Shown: one piece after another, positions 1-6,586 of the stretch
Layout: each line of letters begins with the position of its first letter
Numbering within the stretch: the stretch's first letter is position 1
Assembly (NCBI GenBank): GCA_902766805.1
Contig: CACXFF010000427.1
Coordinates: 1 to 9,107 of the forward strand
Direction: 5' to 3'
Origin: an uncultured Coriobacteriaceae bacterium
Lineage (GTDB): Bacteria > Actinomycetota > Coriobacteriia > Coriobacteriales > Atopobiaceae
DNA length: 9,107 nucleotides
Program-made: the position numbers and the translations under genes
The notes under the pieces: model-generated
What the model saw: only the letters and a program-made list of their open reading frames with translations
What the model was told of the DNA's origin: nothing
Databases searched by the model: none

Positions 1-1628
1 ATCGAGCCGCGCTGCACGTAGGCCGAGCGCGCGATGGTGTGGTTGTTGTTCGGCATCTGGCGATACTGATCGGCCTTGACCACCTGGATATAGGTGAGGT
101 TGCCGATGAGCAGCGCAAAGAGCAGCGTGAAGAAGGTGACGAGCACCGTGAGGCGGTTGCCGAGCGCCACGCGCCCGAGCACGCCCGACTCCGGCGTGTC
201 CATGCCAAAGCTTCCGCGGGCGTATTGGCCGTGCACGATGCGCGACGCGGCGCCCTCCGGACCAGCCGTCTTGGTCATCTGGACATCCTCGGGCACGAAG
301 GTCCCGGTATAGCCCGTGGTGAGGCCGGTCATGGTGTTCGGGCCGGCAAAGGCCAGCATCTCGGTCTCCTGGCCCGTGCCCTCGTCGCCCGCGCGCAGCA
401 GCAGGGCCACCACGATGAAGCTCGCCAGCAGCGACGAGCCTCCCTGGCTCATGAAGGGCAAGGTCACGCCCGTGAGCGGCAGCAGACGCGTGACGCCGCC
501 GACGATGAGGAAGGCTTGGAAGCTCACGCTGGTCGTGAGGCCGACCGCCACAAAGGCAGCCAGGTCGGATTTGGCGCGCGCGGCGGTAGTGAAGCCACGC
601 ACGGCGAGCAGCATGAAGAGCAGCAGGATGGCCGAGCCGCCCAGCAGGCCCATCTCCTCGCCGATGGCCGAGAAGATGAAGTCGGACTCCACGACCGGGA
701 TGAGGGTCGGCATGCCCTTGCCCACGCCCGAGCCGATGAGCCCGCCGTCTGCCAGGGAGAAGAGCGACTGCACGATCTGCATGCCCGAACCCGACGGGTC
801 GGCGAAGGGGTCGAGCCAGATCTGGAAACGCACGCGCACGTGATTGAACAGCGCGTATGCGAGCACGCCGCCCGCCGCCAGCAGCAGCAGGCTCACGACG
901 ACGTAGCCCCAGCGGCCGGTGGCGGTGTACAGCATGACCACGAAGATCACGAAGAAGAGCATGGCCGAGCCGAGGTCGCGCTCGAAGACCACGATGAGCA
1001 TGCCGATGCCCCACATGATGAACATGGGCAGCAGCATGCGCAGGCGCGGGACCTGCAGCGGTCCCACCTGCACCGTGGAGATGGAGAGCAGCTCACGATT
1101 GGCCGAGAGGTAGCTGGCCAAGAACAGGATGATGCAGATCTTCGCGAGCTCGCCCGGTTGGAACGAGAAGCCGCCGAAGGTCAGCCACAGCTTGGAGCCA
1201 GAGATCTCCGTGCCAAAGAGCGCCGGCAGCGCCAGGAGCACGACGCCGAGCAGGCCCAACGTGTATTGGTAGCGCGCGACGACCTCCAGGTTGCGCAGCA
1301 CCAGCAGCGTGACGACCATCGCCGCCACGGACACAAACAACCAGATGACCTGCGTGACTGCCAGCGTGGGCGCCAGGCGCGTGACGAAGGTGATGCCAAT
1401 GCCCGACAGGCAGAACACAATGGGCAGCACAGCCGGGTCAGCCGCCGGCGCCAGCCAACGAATGGCCAGGTGAGCCGCTGTGAAGGCACCCAACAGGCCC
1501 AGGGGCACGGACAGCGTCTCGAAGGACAGGGCGGTACCCGTGTTCATCACGTACATAGCGTAGATGAGCATCACAGGCACGGCGCCTGCGATCAGGAGCA
1601 GCAGCTCGGTGTTGCGTCGACTACCCAT
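1..1628 (-). CDS. SEDS glycosyltransferase (FtsW/RodA family) fused to class B penicillin-binding protein, 3' end missing
   Basis: The product is a peptidoglycan polymerase of the SEDS family joined in one chain to the beginning of a transpeptidase; it would act at the cytoplasmic membrane. The ATG at 1628 lies two bases after the phosphatase stop, with a GGAGGTG ribosome site 8 bases upstream. I read the frame codon by codon from 1628 to base 3 and found no stop: 542 residues are visible. Residues about 5-411 form the multi-spanning SEDS core, with the FQPGELAK motif (156-163) and VVESDFIFSAIGEE, whose Asp316 matches the SEDS catalytic aspartate. A linker (412-490) holds ten threonines between 418 and 454. 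A second hydrophobic segment (about 493-512) is followed by TYIQVVKADQY and AYVQRGS, the typical start of a class B PBP (membrane anchor, then the RGxI motif). Ten SEDS helices would put the linker in the cytoplasm and the PBP outside, a consistent topology. Met476 could allow separate PBP initiation, but only a weak GGAA lies before it. FtsW and RodA cannot be told apart here. Confidence 0.93.
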   Translation of the reverse strand, partial: MGSRRNTELLLLIAGAVPVMLIYAMYVMNTGTALSFETLSVPLGLLGAFTAAHLAIRWLAPAADPAVLPIVFCLSGIGITFVTRLAPTLAVTQVIWLFVSVAAMVVTLLVLRNLEVVARYQYTLGLLGVVLLALPALFGTEISGSKLWLTFGGFSFQPGELAKICIILFLASYLSANRELLSISTVQVGPLQVPRLRMLLPMFIMWGIGMLIVVFERDLGSAMLFFVIFVVMLYTATGRWGYVVVSLLLLAAGGVLAYALFNHVRVRFQIWLDPFADPSGSGMQIVQSLFSLADGGLIGSGVGKGMPTLIPVVESDFIFSAIGEEMGLLGGSAILLLFMLLAVRGFTTAARAKSDLAAFVAVGLTTSVSFQAFLIVGGVTRLLPLTGVTLPFMSQGGSSLLASFIVVALLLRAGDEGTGQETEMLAFAGPNTMTGLTTGYTGTFVPEDVQMTKTAGPEGAASRIVHGQYARGSFGMDTPESGVLGRVALGNRLTVLVTFFTLLFALLIGNLTYIQVVKADQYRQMPNNNHTIARSAYVQRGS

Positions 1629-1630
1629 GC

Positions 1631-2917
1631 CTACTCACCTCCCTCTTCCGCGGCGGGCGCATCTGCCCCGACGCTCGTGGCGTCCGCACCCGCGCCCGCG
1701 CCCTCACTCGAGTCGGAGGCTGGCGCTGCGGACGTCGTGGTCGCGGGCGAGGTGGGGCTCGCGGTGGTCGGCGCCGCATTGGCACCGTCGTCATGCGTGG
1801 CCGATGAGGCCGCCTCTTCGGTATCGGCAGCCTTCTGGCGCTCGAGGCCGATTTGGCTGCGATAGGACTCCACCGTGGCGCGCGCGTCGTCCACCGACGC
1901 GGTCGCGATGCCCTCTTCCAGGGACTTCTGGGTGGCGTCGGGCAGGTCGGAGACCACCACGCCCGTGCGTTCGGTGAGCTCGTAGAGGTTCATGCCAAAA
2001 AAGTCGCCGTGAATGCCCTTGTAGATGGCGACCTCGCCGTTCTCCGACCCCACGAACCAGCTCTTGCCCACAAACAGGGAGAAGCCGATGAACGCCGCGA
2101 TGAGCAGCGCAACCATGCCCAGCAGGACGCCGAACGCGCCGCGCATCATCTGGCGTGCGTGCCGCTCGGCCACGGCGTCGCGCGCAACGTCCACCACGAC
2201 CACGGTGACGTTGTCGAAGCCGCCCGCGTCGAGCGCGGCCTGGACCAGCGCGTCGGCACAGTTCTGCGGCGTGGGACAGCTGAGAGCGACGTCCTCGATG
2301 GCCTCGTCGGCAATCATGGACGACAGGCCGTCGGAGCACAGGATGATGCGGTCGCCCTTCTCCACGTCGAGCGTGAAGTGATCGGCATACATCTCGGGAT
2401 CGGAGCCCAAGGCGCGCGTGATGATGGACCGAGCGGGATGCACGCGCGCCTCGTCGGCCGTGATCTCGCCAGCGTCCACGAGCTCCTCCACGTAGGAGTG
2501 GTCGTGGGTGATGCGCACGATCTGGCCGGCGCGCAGCAGGTAGCAGCGCGAATCGCCCACATGGGCCACGGCCATCTTGTCGCCAAAGATCTGGACGGCC
2601 GTGGCCGTGCAGCCCATGCCTTCCTTGCCCACGCCCTGCGACCAGGCGCCGATGATCGCCTGGTTGGCAGCTTCCACCGCGGCGCCCAGGGCCGTGTCGT
2701 CCAACGAGATGGGCGCCTCGTCGGCGATGACGGTCACCGCGATGGCGCTCGCGACCTCACCCGCCTCATGACCGCCCATGCCGTCGCACACCACAAAAAG
2801 CGGTGCTACGTCGGCGTACGAGTCCTCGTTGTGGGGACGCGCGTGACCCACGTCGGTACGCGCCCCCCAGACGAGCTCGGGGTGCCTCTCATCCTGTATG
2901 TCACGGCGAGCTGCCAT
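1631..2917 (-). CDS. pstP: PstP-type PP2C Ser/Thr protein phosphatase with one membrane span and an outer domain
   Basis: A metal-dependent phosphatase that removes phosphate from Ser/Thr, expected to counter the kinase encoded upstream. The 428-residue protein has a cytoplasmic PP2C domain (about 15-245) with the family motifs: RPHNED (27-32), CDGMGGH (Asp45), GDSR (121-124), CSDG (Asp196) and GGFDN (Asp235). The aspartates match the metal ligands known in mycobacterial PstP. A single hydrophobic span (about 260-284) leads to an outer segment (about 285-362) resembling the actinobacterial PstP ectodomain (VAIYKGIHG, DDARATVE). The last 65 residues are Ala/Ser/Thr-rich with acidic patches, a low-complexity tail. 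The ATG at 2917 follows an AGGAGG site and lies 16 bases after the fhaB stop. The symbol rests on both sequence and the fhaA-fhaB-pstP-SEDS order known from mycobacteria. Confidence 0.95.
   Translation of the reverse strand: MAARRDIQDERHPELVWGARTDVGHARPHNEDSYADVAPLFVVCDGMGGHEAGEVASAIAVTVIADEAPISLDDTALGAAVEAANQAIIGAWSQGVGKEGMGCTATAVQIFGDKMAVAHVGDSRCYLLRAGQIVRITHDHSYVEELVDAGEITADEARVHPARSIITRALGSDPEMYADHFTLDVEKGDRIILCSDGLSSMIADEAIEDVALSCPTPQNCADALVQAALDAGGFDNVTVVVVDVARDAVAERHARQMMRGAFGVLLGMVALLIAAFIGFSLFVGKSWFVGSENGEVAIYKGIHGDFFGMNLYELTERTGVVVSDLPDATQKSLEEGIATASVDDARATVESYRSQIGLERQKAADTEEAASSATHDDGANAAPTTASPTSPATTTSAAPASDSSEGAGAGADATSVGADAPAAEEGGE
1637..1643 (-). promoter_or_regulatory. Ribosome binding site of the SEDS-PBP gene, inside the end of the phosphatase gene
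   Basis: GGAGGTG on the minus strand lies 8 bases before the ATG at 1628 and overlaps the last codons of the phosphatase gene. The phosphatase TAG (1633-1631) and the ATG are only two bases apart, so translation of the two genes is probably coupled. The site fixes the start of the fusion protein. Confidence 0.75.
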
Positions 2918-2933
2918 GCCCTGAGCTGTCCTC

Positions 2934-3347
2934 CTACCTGCGACTCACGCGCATGACCACGTCGCCCACCTGCACGTCGTCTCCGTCGCGCAGGGTCACG
3001 GGCTCTTCGATCACGCGTCCGTTGACCAGTGTTCCGTTGGTGGACCCCATGTCCTCCACCATGAGGGCAGGGCCCTGCAGGGTGAAGCAAGCGTGGCGGG
3101 CCGAGACGAACGGCTCGTTGATGACCACGTCGGCATTGGGGCTGCGGCCCACGACCACCGGGCCGAGCATGTCCACGTGCAGGCCACGCAGACCCTTGGG
3201 GCCCTTGTCCACGTCCAAGCACCAGATGGCCGCGTCCTTGCGCTGGCCGCGCACGAGGCCCACGCCGGTGCGCATGACCGCGAACAGGAAGAGATAGAGC
3301 GCCGCGACCAACAGGATGCGGCCTATGAACAGCACGAGGTCGATCAC
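2934..3347 (-). CDS. fhaB: Membrane-anchored FHA-domain protein (FhaB/FipA type)
   Basis: A small phosphothreonine-binding adaptor of 137 residues. An N-terminal hydrophobic helix (about 4-26) anchors it, a short basic stretch follows (MRTGVGLVRGQRK), and an FHA domain fills about 62-132. The phosphopeptide-binding signature is complete: VGRSPNADV (Arg68), SARHA (Ser82, His85) and GSTNGT (101-106, Asn104). FHA domains bind pThr peptides; in mycobacteria the protein at this position in the cluster links kinase signalling to the division machinery. Translation starts at a GTG (3347-3345) with GGGAGGT just upstream; no better start gives the anchor helix. The length and anchor-plus-FHA layout are normal for the family. 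The gene lies 41 bases after fhaA and 16 before the phosphatase, so all three probably share a transcript. Confidence 0.93.
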   Translation of the reverse strand: MIDLVLFIGRILLVAALYLFLFAVMRTGVGLVRGQRKDAAIWCLDVDKGPKGLRGLHVDMLGPVVVGRSPNADVVINEPFVSARHACFTLQGPALMVEDMGSTNGTLVNGRVIEEPVTLRDGDDVQVGDVVMRVSRR

Positions 3348-3388
3348 GCGCGCACCTCCCTCCGGCCTGCGCAGGACAGCAGGTTCAT
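3344..3388 (-). other. Possible 14-codon mini-ORF bridging fhaA and fhaB
   Basis: An ATG follows the fhaA TAG directly, in the same frame, and opens a 14-residue ORF (MNLLSCAGRREVRA) whose TGA overlaps the fhaB GTG as GTGA. A GAGGTGAT stretch, a very good match to the anti-Shine-Dalgarno sequence, lies inside the last fhaA codons at a usable distance from this ATG. The layout could keep ribosomes moving from fhaA to fhaB, or give a short extension of FhaA if the stop is read through. It could equally be chance, since fhaB has its own strong ribosome site. Confidence 0.2.
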
Positions 3389-4462
3389 CTACATCACCTC
3401 ACGGAACTCAAGGTTCACGAGGCCAAGGATGATCAGGTCGCCGTCACGCAGCGTGCACTCGCGCACGTCCACGTTGTTGACGATGGTGCCGTTGGTGGAT
3501 TCGAGATCCTCGATGTGCCACACGGTGCCGTCCCAAGTCAGACGGCAGTGCGCACGCGACACGTTGGGATCGCTGATGATGATGTCGGAATTGGCACGCT
3601 CACGGCCGACGCGCACGAGCGGACCTGTCGCCGTGTAGGTGCGACCGGTGTCGTGGTCCACGAGCATGCACTGCGGCGAGGAAGCGGGCTCAGCCGTGCG
3701 CTGCTGCTCCTCGCTCGCGTAGAGCAGGGCGCCGGAGTCTTCGGCGCGGGCCTCGAAGGGAATGGCCTCCAGACCAGCGGAAAGGTCCTGCGAGGAGTCG
3801 AGGGCGGAGTCCACCGGCTCCTCCGCGGCAGACGCTGCGACGGCCGCCGCGACGGGAATCGGCGCAGGTGCGTCTATCGGCTCCGGAATGGGCATGGGCG
3901 CAGGCGCAGGCATGGGCGCCTCGCCCGGCATGGGACGACGCACGGTCTGCGGCACGTCACGCGGCTGGACGTCCTGCATGGGCTGCATGGGCTGCATGGG
4001 TTGCACGGTGACGGGGTCGTAGTTGGGACGGCGCGCGGAACCGCTCAGGCTGTCGAGGTAGGAGTCCTCCTCGGCCCAGAGCGCCTCCAGCGTGCGGGCG
4101 TCGACGTTCTCGGCAAAGACCGAGAAGCGCCCGCTGCGCAGCGAGGGATCCACCATGAAACGCACCAGCGGCTCGCCGACGAAAAGATAGCCCTTGCGCG
4201 CGGCCTGGGCCTCGATCATCTGGGCAGTCTCCAGTGTGACGCTGCCGTAGCAGGGCCGGATGGCGTTGTCGTCAGCCGGCGAGACGAGGATCGTGTACAG
4301 CGCCGGAGCGGTCATGACCCCCTGGATTTCGATGGTGTTCTTCTCCATCTCGCGGACAGCCTGCTTGGCGAGCTTCTTGAAAGAGAAGGGAGCGCGATAG
4401 CCCTGCGACGTCGTGTCAAAGATCGCAGAGACGCGCTGCTCAAAGGTCGTTAAGATGTTCAC
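3389..4462 (-). CDS. fhaA: DUF3662 and FHA-domain protein (FhaA)
   Basis: A 357-residue cytoplasmic adaptor with the actinobacterial FhaA layout. The N-terminal DUF3662 domain covers about 1-120 (FEQRVSAIFDTT, PFSFKKLAKQAVREME, YTILVSP). A long flexible linker (about 140-265) is rich in Pro, Met and Ala, with a QPM repeat at 154-162. The C-terminal FHA domain (about 280-355) has VGRERANSD (Arg287), VSRAHC (Ser302, His305) and STNGT (322-326), so pThr binding should be intact. In mycobacteria FhaA binds phosphorylated pseudokinase MviN/MurJ and tunes peptidoglycan synthesis; whether that partner applies here is unknown. Translation starts at a GTG (4462-4460) with GGAGG 8 bases upstream. Codon 4 is TTA, a leucine codon rare in this GC-rich context. 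The gene lies 91 bases after the kinase with no clear terminator or promoter between. Confidence 0.94.
   Translation of the reverse strand: MNILTTFEQRVSAIFDTTSQGYRAPFSFKKLAKQAVREMEKNTIEIQGVMTAPALYTILVSPADDNAIRPCYGSVTLETAQMIEAQAARKGYLFVGEPLVRFMVDPSLRSGRFSVFAENVDARTLEALWAEEDSYLDSLSGSARRPNYDPVTVQPMQPMQPMQDVQPRDVPQTVRRPMPGEAPMPAPAPMPIPEPIDAPAPIPVAAAVAASAAEEPVDSALDSSQDLSAGLEAIPFEARAEDSGALLYASEEQQRTAEPASSPQCMLVDHDTGRTYTATGPLVRVGRERANSDIIISDPNVSRAHCRLTWDGTVWHIEDLESTNGTIVNNVDVRECTLRDGDLIILGLVNLEFREVM
3975..4001 (-). repeat. Three tandem 9-bp repeats coding Gln-Pro-Met in FhaA
   Basis: Three tandem copies of a 9-bp unit (TGCATGGGC on the plus strand, last base differing in the third) encode QPM-QPM-QPM in the FhaA linker; a decayed fourth unit follows at 4002-4010. 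The in-frame unit length means copy number changes would alter linker length without breaking the protein. Confidence 0.85.
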
Positions 4463-4553
4463 CTTGCCATCCTCCTTCCTTAACCTTTCGTAGTCCCCAA
4501 CGACGGCAGTGCCACGCTGGTACGCTGGGCGTCCCGTGTGGCGGTGCCGCCGT
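4463..4553 (-). other. Kinase-fhaA intergenic spacer with the fhaA ribosome site
   Basis: This 91-base gap holds GGAGG (4471-4475) serving the fhaA GTG, a short GC hairpin (GGCG/CGCC with a 4-base loop) right after the kinase stop, and two CCAGCGT direct copies one base apart. The hairpin has no T-run and only 4 pairs, so I do not call a terminator. I found no convincing -35/-10 pair. The kinase is therefore probably cotranscribed with fhaA. Confidence 0.5.
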
Positions 4554-6398
4554 TCAGAGTTGTTCCTTACTCGTATTGCCCGCGCCTATCAGGGCGCCGA
4601 CGATAGCCATAAGTAGTGAGAAGGATACCGCAACGGCCACGGCGTCCATACGCGGCTCCACCCATATGCCGCCATTCTCCAAACGTGCTGCGTATAACAG
4701 ACCTGCCACCGCGCAGGCAGCACAGGCGAGCTGGCCCAACGCCGTGCGCAGGGGATGTTCGGGCGAAGAACAGGCCGCCGCCACGCACGCGCCCAAGCCG
4801 CAGGCCAACGCGCACACCCAGGTAGACGGCTTGGCGTACGCAACGCCTGCCTGGTCGCGCGCCACGCTCGCCACGAAGCCCCCCGTCATCAGGGGACGCA
4901 CGAGCGCGGCCAGCAAGCAACCAGCGAAGCCCGTGAGCGCGGCGGCACCCGGAGTGCAGCCCCAGCCAGCCAGCGCGGCACCCGACGTAGGAATGCCCGT
5001 GATGCTCGGCAAGACCAGCGCCGCGCCCGCGCAGCGATTGCGGTGGGTGGCCACAAACCACACGAGCGCAGTGAGCGCCAAGCCCACTGCCAGCGGAAAC
5101 GCCTCGCGTTGGGCTCCCGAGAAGCCGAGGACCGCCACCAGCTCGACCAGCAGCGTGGCCGTGCCCAGCTGCGGCAGCAGCGCGGCGATCGCCCCCACAA
5201 CGCCAGCTATCAGCTGGGGACCAAACGGTTGGACCTGCGCGGGGAGCCGCCACAGAGGAAGGCCCGGCGCCAACTGCCACGCAAGCGCAGCGCAGGCGGC
5301 AGCCGCGATCAGGCGCTCGCAGAACGGCACCACCCACGGGGCGACCTCGCGCGGCTCTCGACGCTGGGCCTCCTTCCATTGGATGGCTTCCTGTTCGTCT
5401 TCGCCTTCCACCTGCCCCATCAGCGAGCGGATGGAGTTCTGGCCGATTCGCGTGTCGCCGAGGATGGGCAACAGCGCGTCGGCAAAGGCACCCACCGACT
5501 GCGGGCGCGTGATAGGCCCTTGGCTGAGGGCCGCTTCCACGACCTGCGAGATCTCGGGACCGACCTCAGGAACGATGGCCTCGAGCGGCTCGGTGCCGTG
5601 CTCGATGAGCTTGAGGGACTTTTCCATGGTCGGGGCATTGAAGGGCGCACGACCAGAGAGCATCTCGTAGGTGAGGCAACCCAGCGAGAACACGTCGGAG
5701 CGTTCGTCCACGAACTCGCCTGTGAGCTGCTCGGGGCTCATGTAGCCCACCGTGCCGCCGCGCGCGCCACCGAAGCCCGCAGCGCTGGCCAGCGTGGCCA
5801 TGCCAAAGTCGCCCAGCTTGACGATGCCGCCGCGGTCGATGAGGACGTTGGCGGGCTTGATGTCGAGGTGCAGCACGCCGTTCTCGTGAGCGAAGGCCAG
5901 CGCGTTGGCCAGGCAGTCCAAGACGTGCGCTGCCTCATCGCCCGTGAGACGGCCGTCCTCCACGCGGGCGAGCAGCTCGGCGAGGGTGAGGCCGTCCACG
6001 TACTCCATCACGATGTAGGCGAAGGCGTTGTCGTACTCGAAGTCAAAGACCGTCACGATGTTGGGGTGCGCGAGCAGGGCGCTCGTGCGCGACTCCGCCA
6101 GCGCCTCGTTCACGGCCTGCCAAGGAGTCGGACCGTCGGCCTGGGCCAGAGGTATGCGCTTGATAGCCACACGCCGGCGCAGGCGGGTGTCCCAGCACAC
6201 GTCCACGGTGGCAAAGCCGCCGCTACCCCGCTTCTCCACCACGCGGTAACGATGCAACAGCAGTTCCTGGCGCTGTTGCTCAGGCGCGGGCTGCGGCACC
6301 TGCTGCGTAGCCGCTAGCGGCACGTCGGCAGGAACGGCGCTACGCCGTGTGGGCGCAACCGGTGCGCGCGAGGGAGATTTTGCCTGCTGTTGCGGCAC
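4554..6398 (-). CDS. Non-RD Ser/Thr protein kinase with polytopic membrane C-terminal domain
   Basis: A 614-residue Hanks-type kinase expected to phosphorylate Thr/Ser in cell-envelope proteins. A Pro/Gln-rich stretch (1-48) leads to the kinase domain (about 50-314): P-loop GSGGFATV (58-65), VAIK (Lys80), HLDIKPAN (177-184, Asp179 catalytic), DFG (197-199), GYMSPEQ and a C-lobe Arg298. All catalytic residues are present, but the usual HRD is HLD and the activation loop has no Thr pair like that of PknB. After a charged linker, residues about 358-606 contain eight or nine hydrophobic, Ala/Leu/Gly-rich segments; there are no PASTA repeats. I choose the GTG at 6398: AAAGGA lies 8 bases upstream, and a candidate -10 at 6463-6468 would leave a frame extension to 6551 untranscribed. 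The last 40-odd codons (4554-4690) are less GC-rich than the rest. It heads the fhaA-fhaB-pstP-SEDS cluster. Confidence 0.92.
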   Translation of the reverse strand: MPQQQAKSPSRAPVAPTRRSAVPADVPLAATQQVPQPAPEQQRQELLLHRYRVVEKRGSGGFATVDVCWDTRLRRRVAIKRIPLAQADGPTPWQAVNEALAESRTSALLAHPNIVTVFDFEYDNAFAYIVMEYVDGLTLAELLARVEDGRLTGDEAAHVLDCLANALAFAHENGVLHLDIKPANVLIDRGGIVKLGDFGMATLASAAGFGGARGGTVGYMSPEQLTGEFVDERSDVFSLGCLTYEMLSGRAPFNAPTMEKSLKLIEHGTEPLEAIVPEVGPEISQVVEAALSQGPITRPQSVGAFADALLPILGDTRIGQNSIRSLMGQVEGEDEQEAIQWKEAQRREPREVAPWVVPFCERLIAAAACAALAWQLAPGLPLWRLPAQVQPFGPQLIAGVVGAIAALLPQLGTATLLVELVAVLGFSGAQREAFPLAVGLALTALVWFVATHRNRCAGAALVLPSITGIPTSGAALAGWGCTPGAAALTGFAGCLLAALVRPLMTGGFVASVARDQAGVAYAKPSTWVCALACGLGACVAAACSSPEHPLRTALGQLACAACAVAGLLYAARLENGGIWVEPRMDAVAVAVSFSLLMAIVGALIGAGNTSKEQL

Positions 6399-6406
6399 GA
6401 TTCGGG

Positions 6407-6412
6407 TCCTTT
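6407..6412 (-). promoter_or_regulatory. Ribosome binding site deciding the kinase GTG start
   Basis: AAAGGA on the minus strand sits 8 bases before the GTG at 6398. No comparable site precedes the more distant in-frame start at 6551, whose extra 51 residues look non-coding. Confidence 0.55.
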
Positions 6413-6462
6413 GCTGGCTGCGAGTGTGGTGTATGTGCGCGGGAGCGCTTCGTGCATCCCCT

Positions 6463-6468
6463 ATAGTA
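6463..6468 (-). promoter_or_regulatory. Candidate -10 element for the kinase/FHA/phosphatase/SEDS cluster
   Basis: TACTAT stands out as an AT-rich hexamer in very GC-rich surroundings, about 65 bases upstream of the kinase GTG. It matches the -10 consensus at four of six positions. No good -35 hexamer lies 16-18 bases further upstream, so this is a tentative call. Confidence 0.4.
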
Positions 6469-6586
6469 CCCGTTTGCGCGCCCGCACACGCACGGCACAC
6501 AAACGCCGCACCACCTTGAAACACGGCCTGGGCGTGGCAAAACGCTCTCACGGGGCCTATGGCACCAGGCGGCCGTTTTCATGCTC

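Noticed and set aside
39..1865. A 608-codon open frame on the plus strand.
   Set aside because: It is aligned codon for codon opposite the SEDS-PBP gene, its product is His/Glu/Arg/Gln-rich with no domain, and it persists because GC-rich coding DNA rarely makes stops in that antisense frame.
1853..2956. A 367-codon open frame on the plus strand; similar long ones at 3515-4453 and 6581-7618.
   Set aside because: They are antisense to the phosphatase, fhaA and dipeptidase genes, respectively, and look like codon-bias shadows with no recognisable domain.
4530..4553. Short GC hairpin after the kinase stop, considered as a terminator.
   Set aside because: Only four base pairs and no T-run; the close spacing to fhaA favours one transcript.
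4463..4553. Possible promoter for fhaA in the spacer after the kinase.
   Set aside because: TTGGGG and TACGAA-like words occur but do not form a believable spaced pair.
4755..6317. A 520-codon open frame on the plus strand.
   Set aside because: It is antisense to the kinase gene and has the same Arg/His/Gln-rich, domain-free composition; the kinase motifs on the other strand are unambiguous.
6399..6551. N-terminal extension of the kinase by 51 residues to a start at 6551.
   Set aside because: No ribosome site precedes it, its composition is unlike the protein, and the best -10 candidate lies inside it. The GTG at 6398 has a Shine-Dalgarno sequence.
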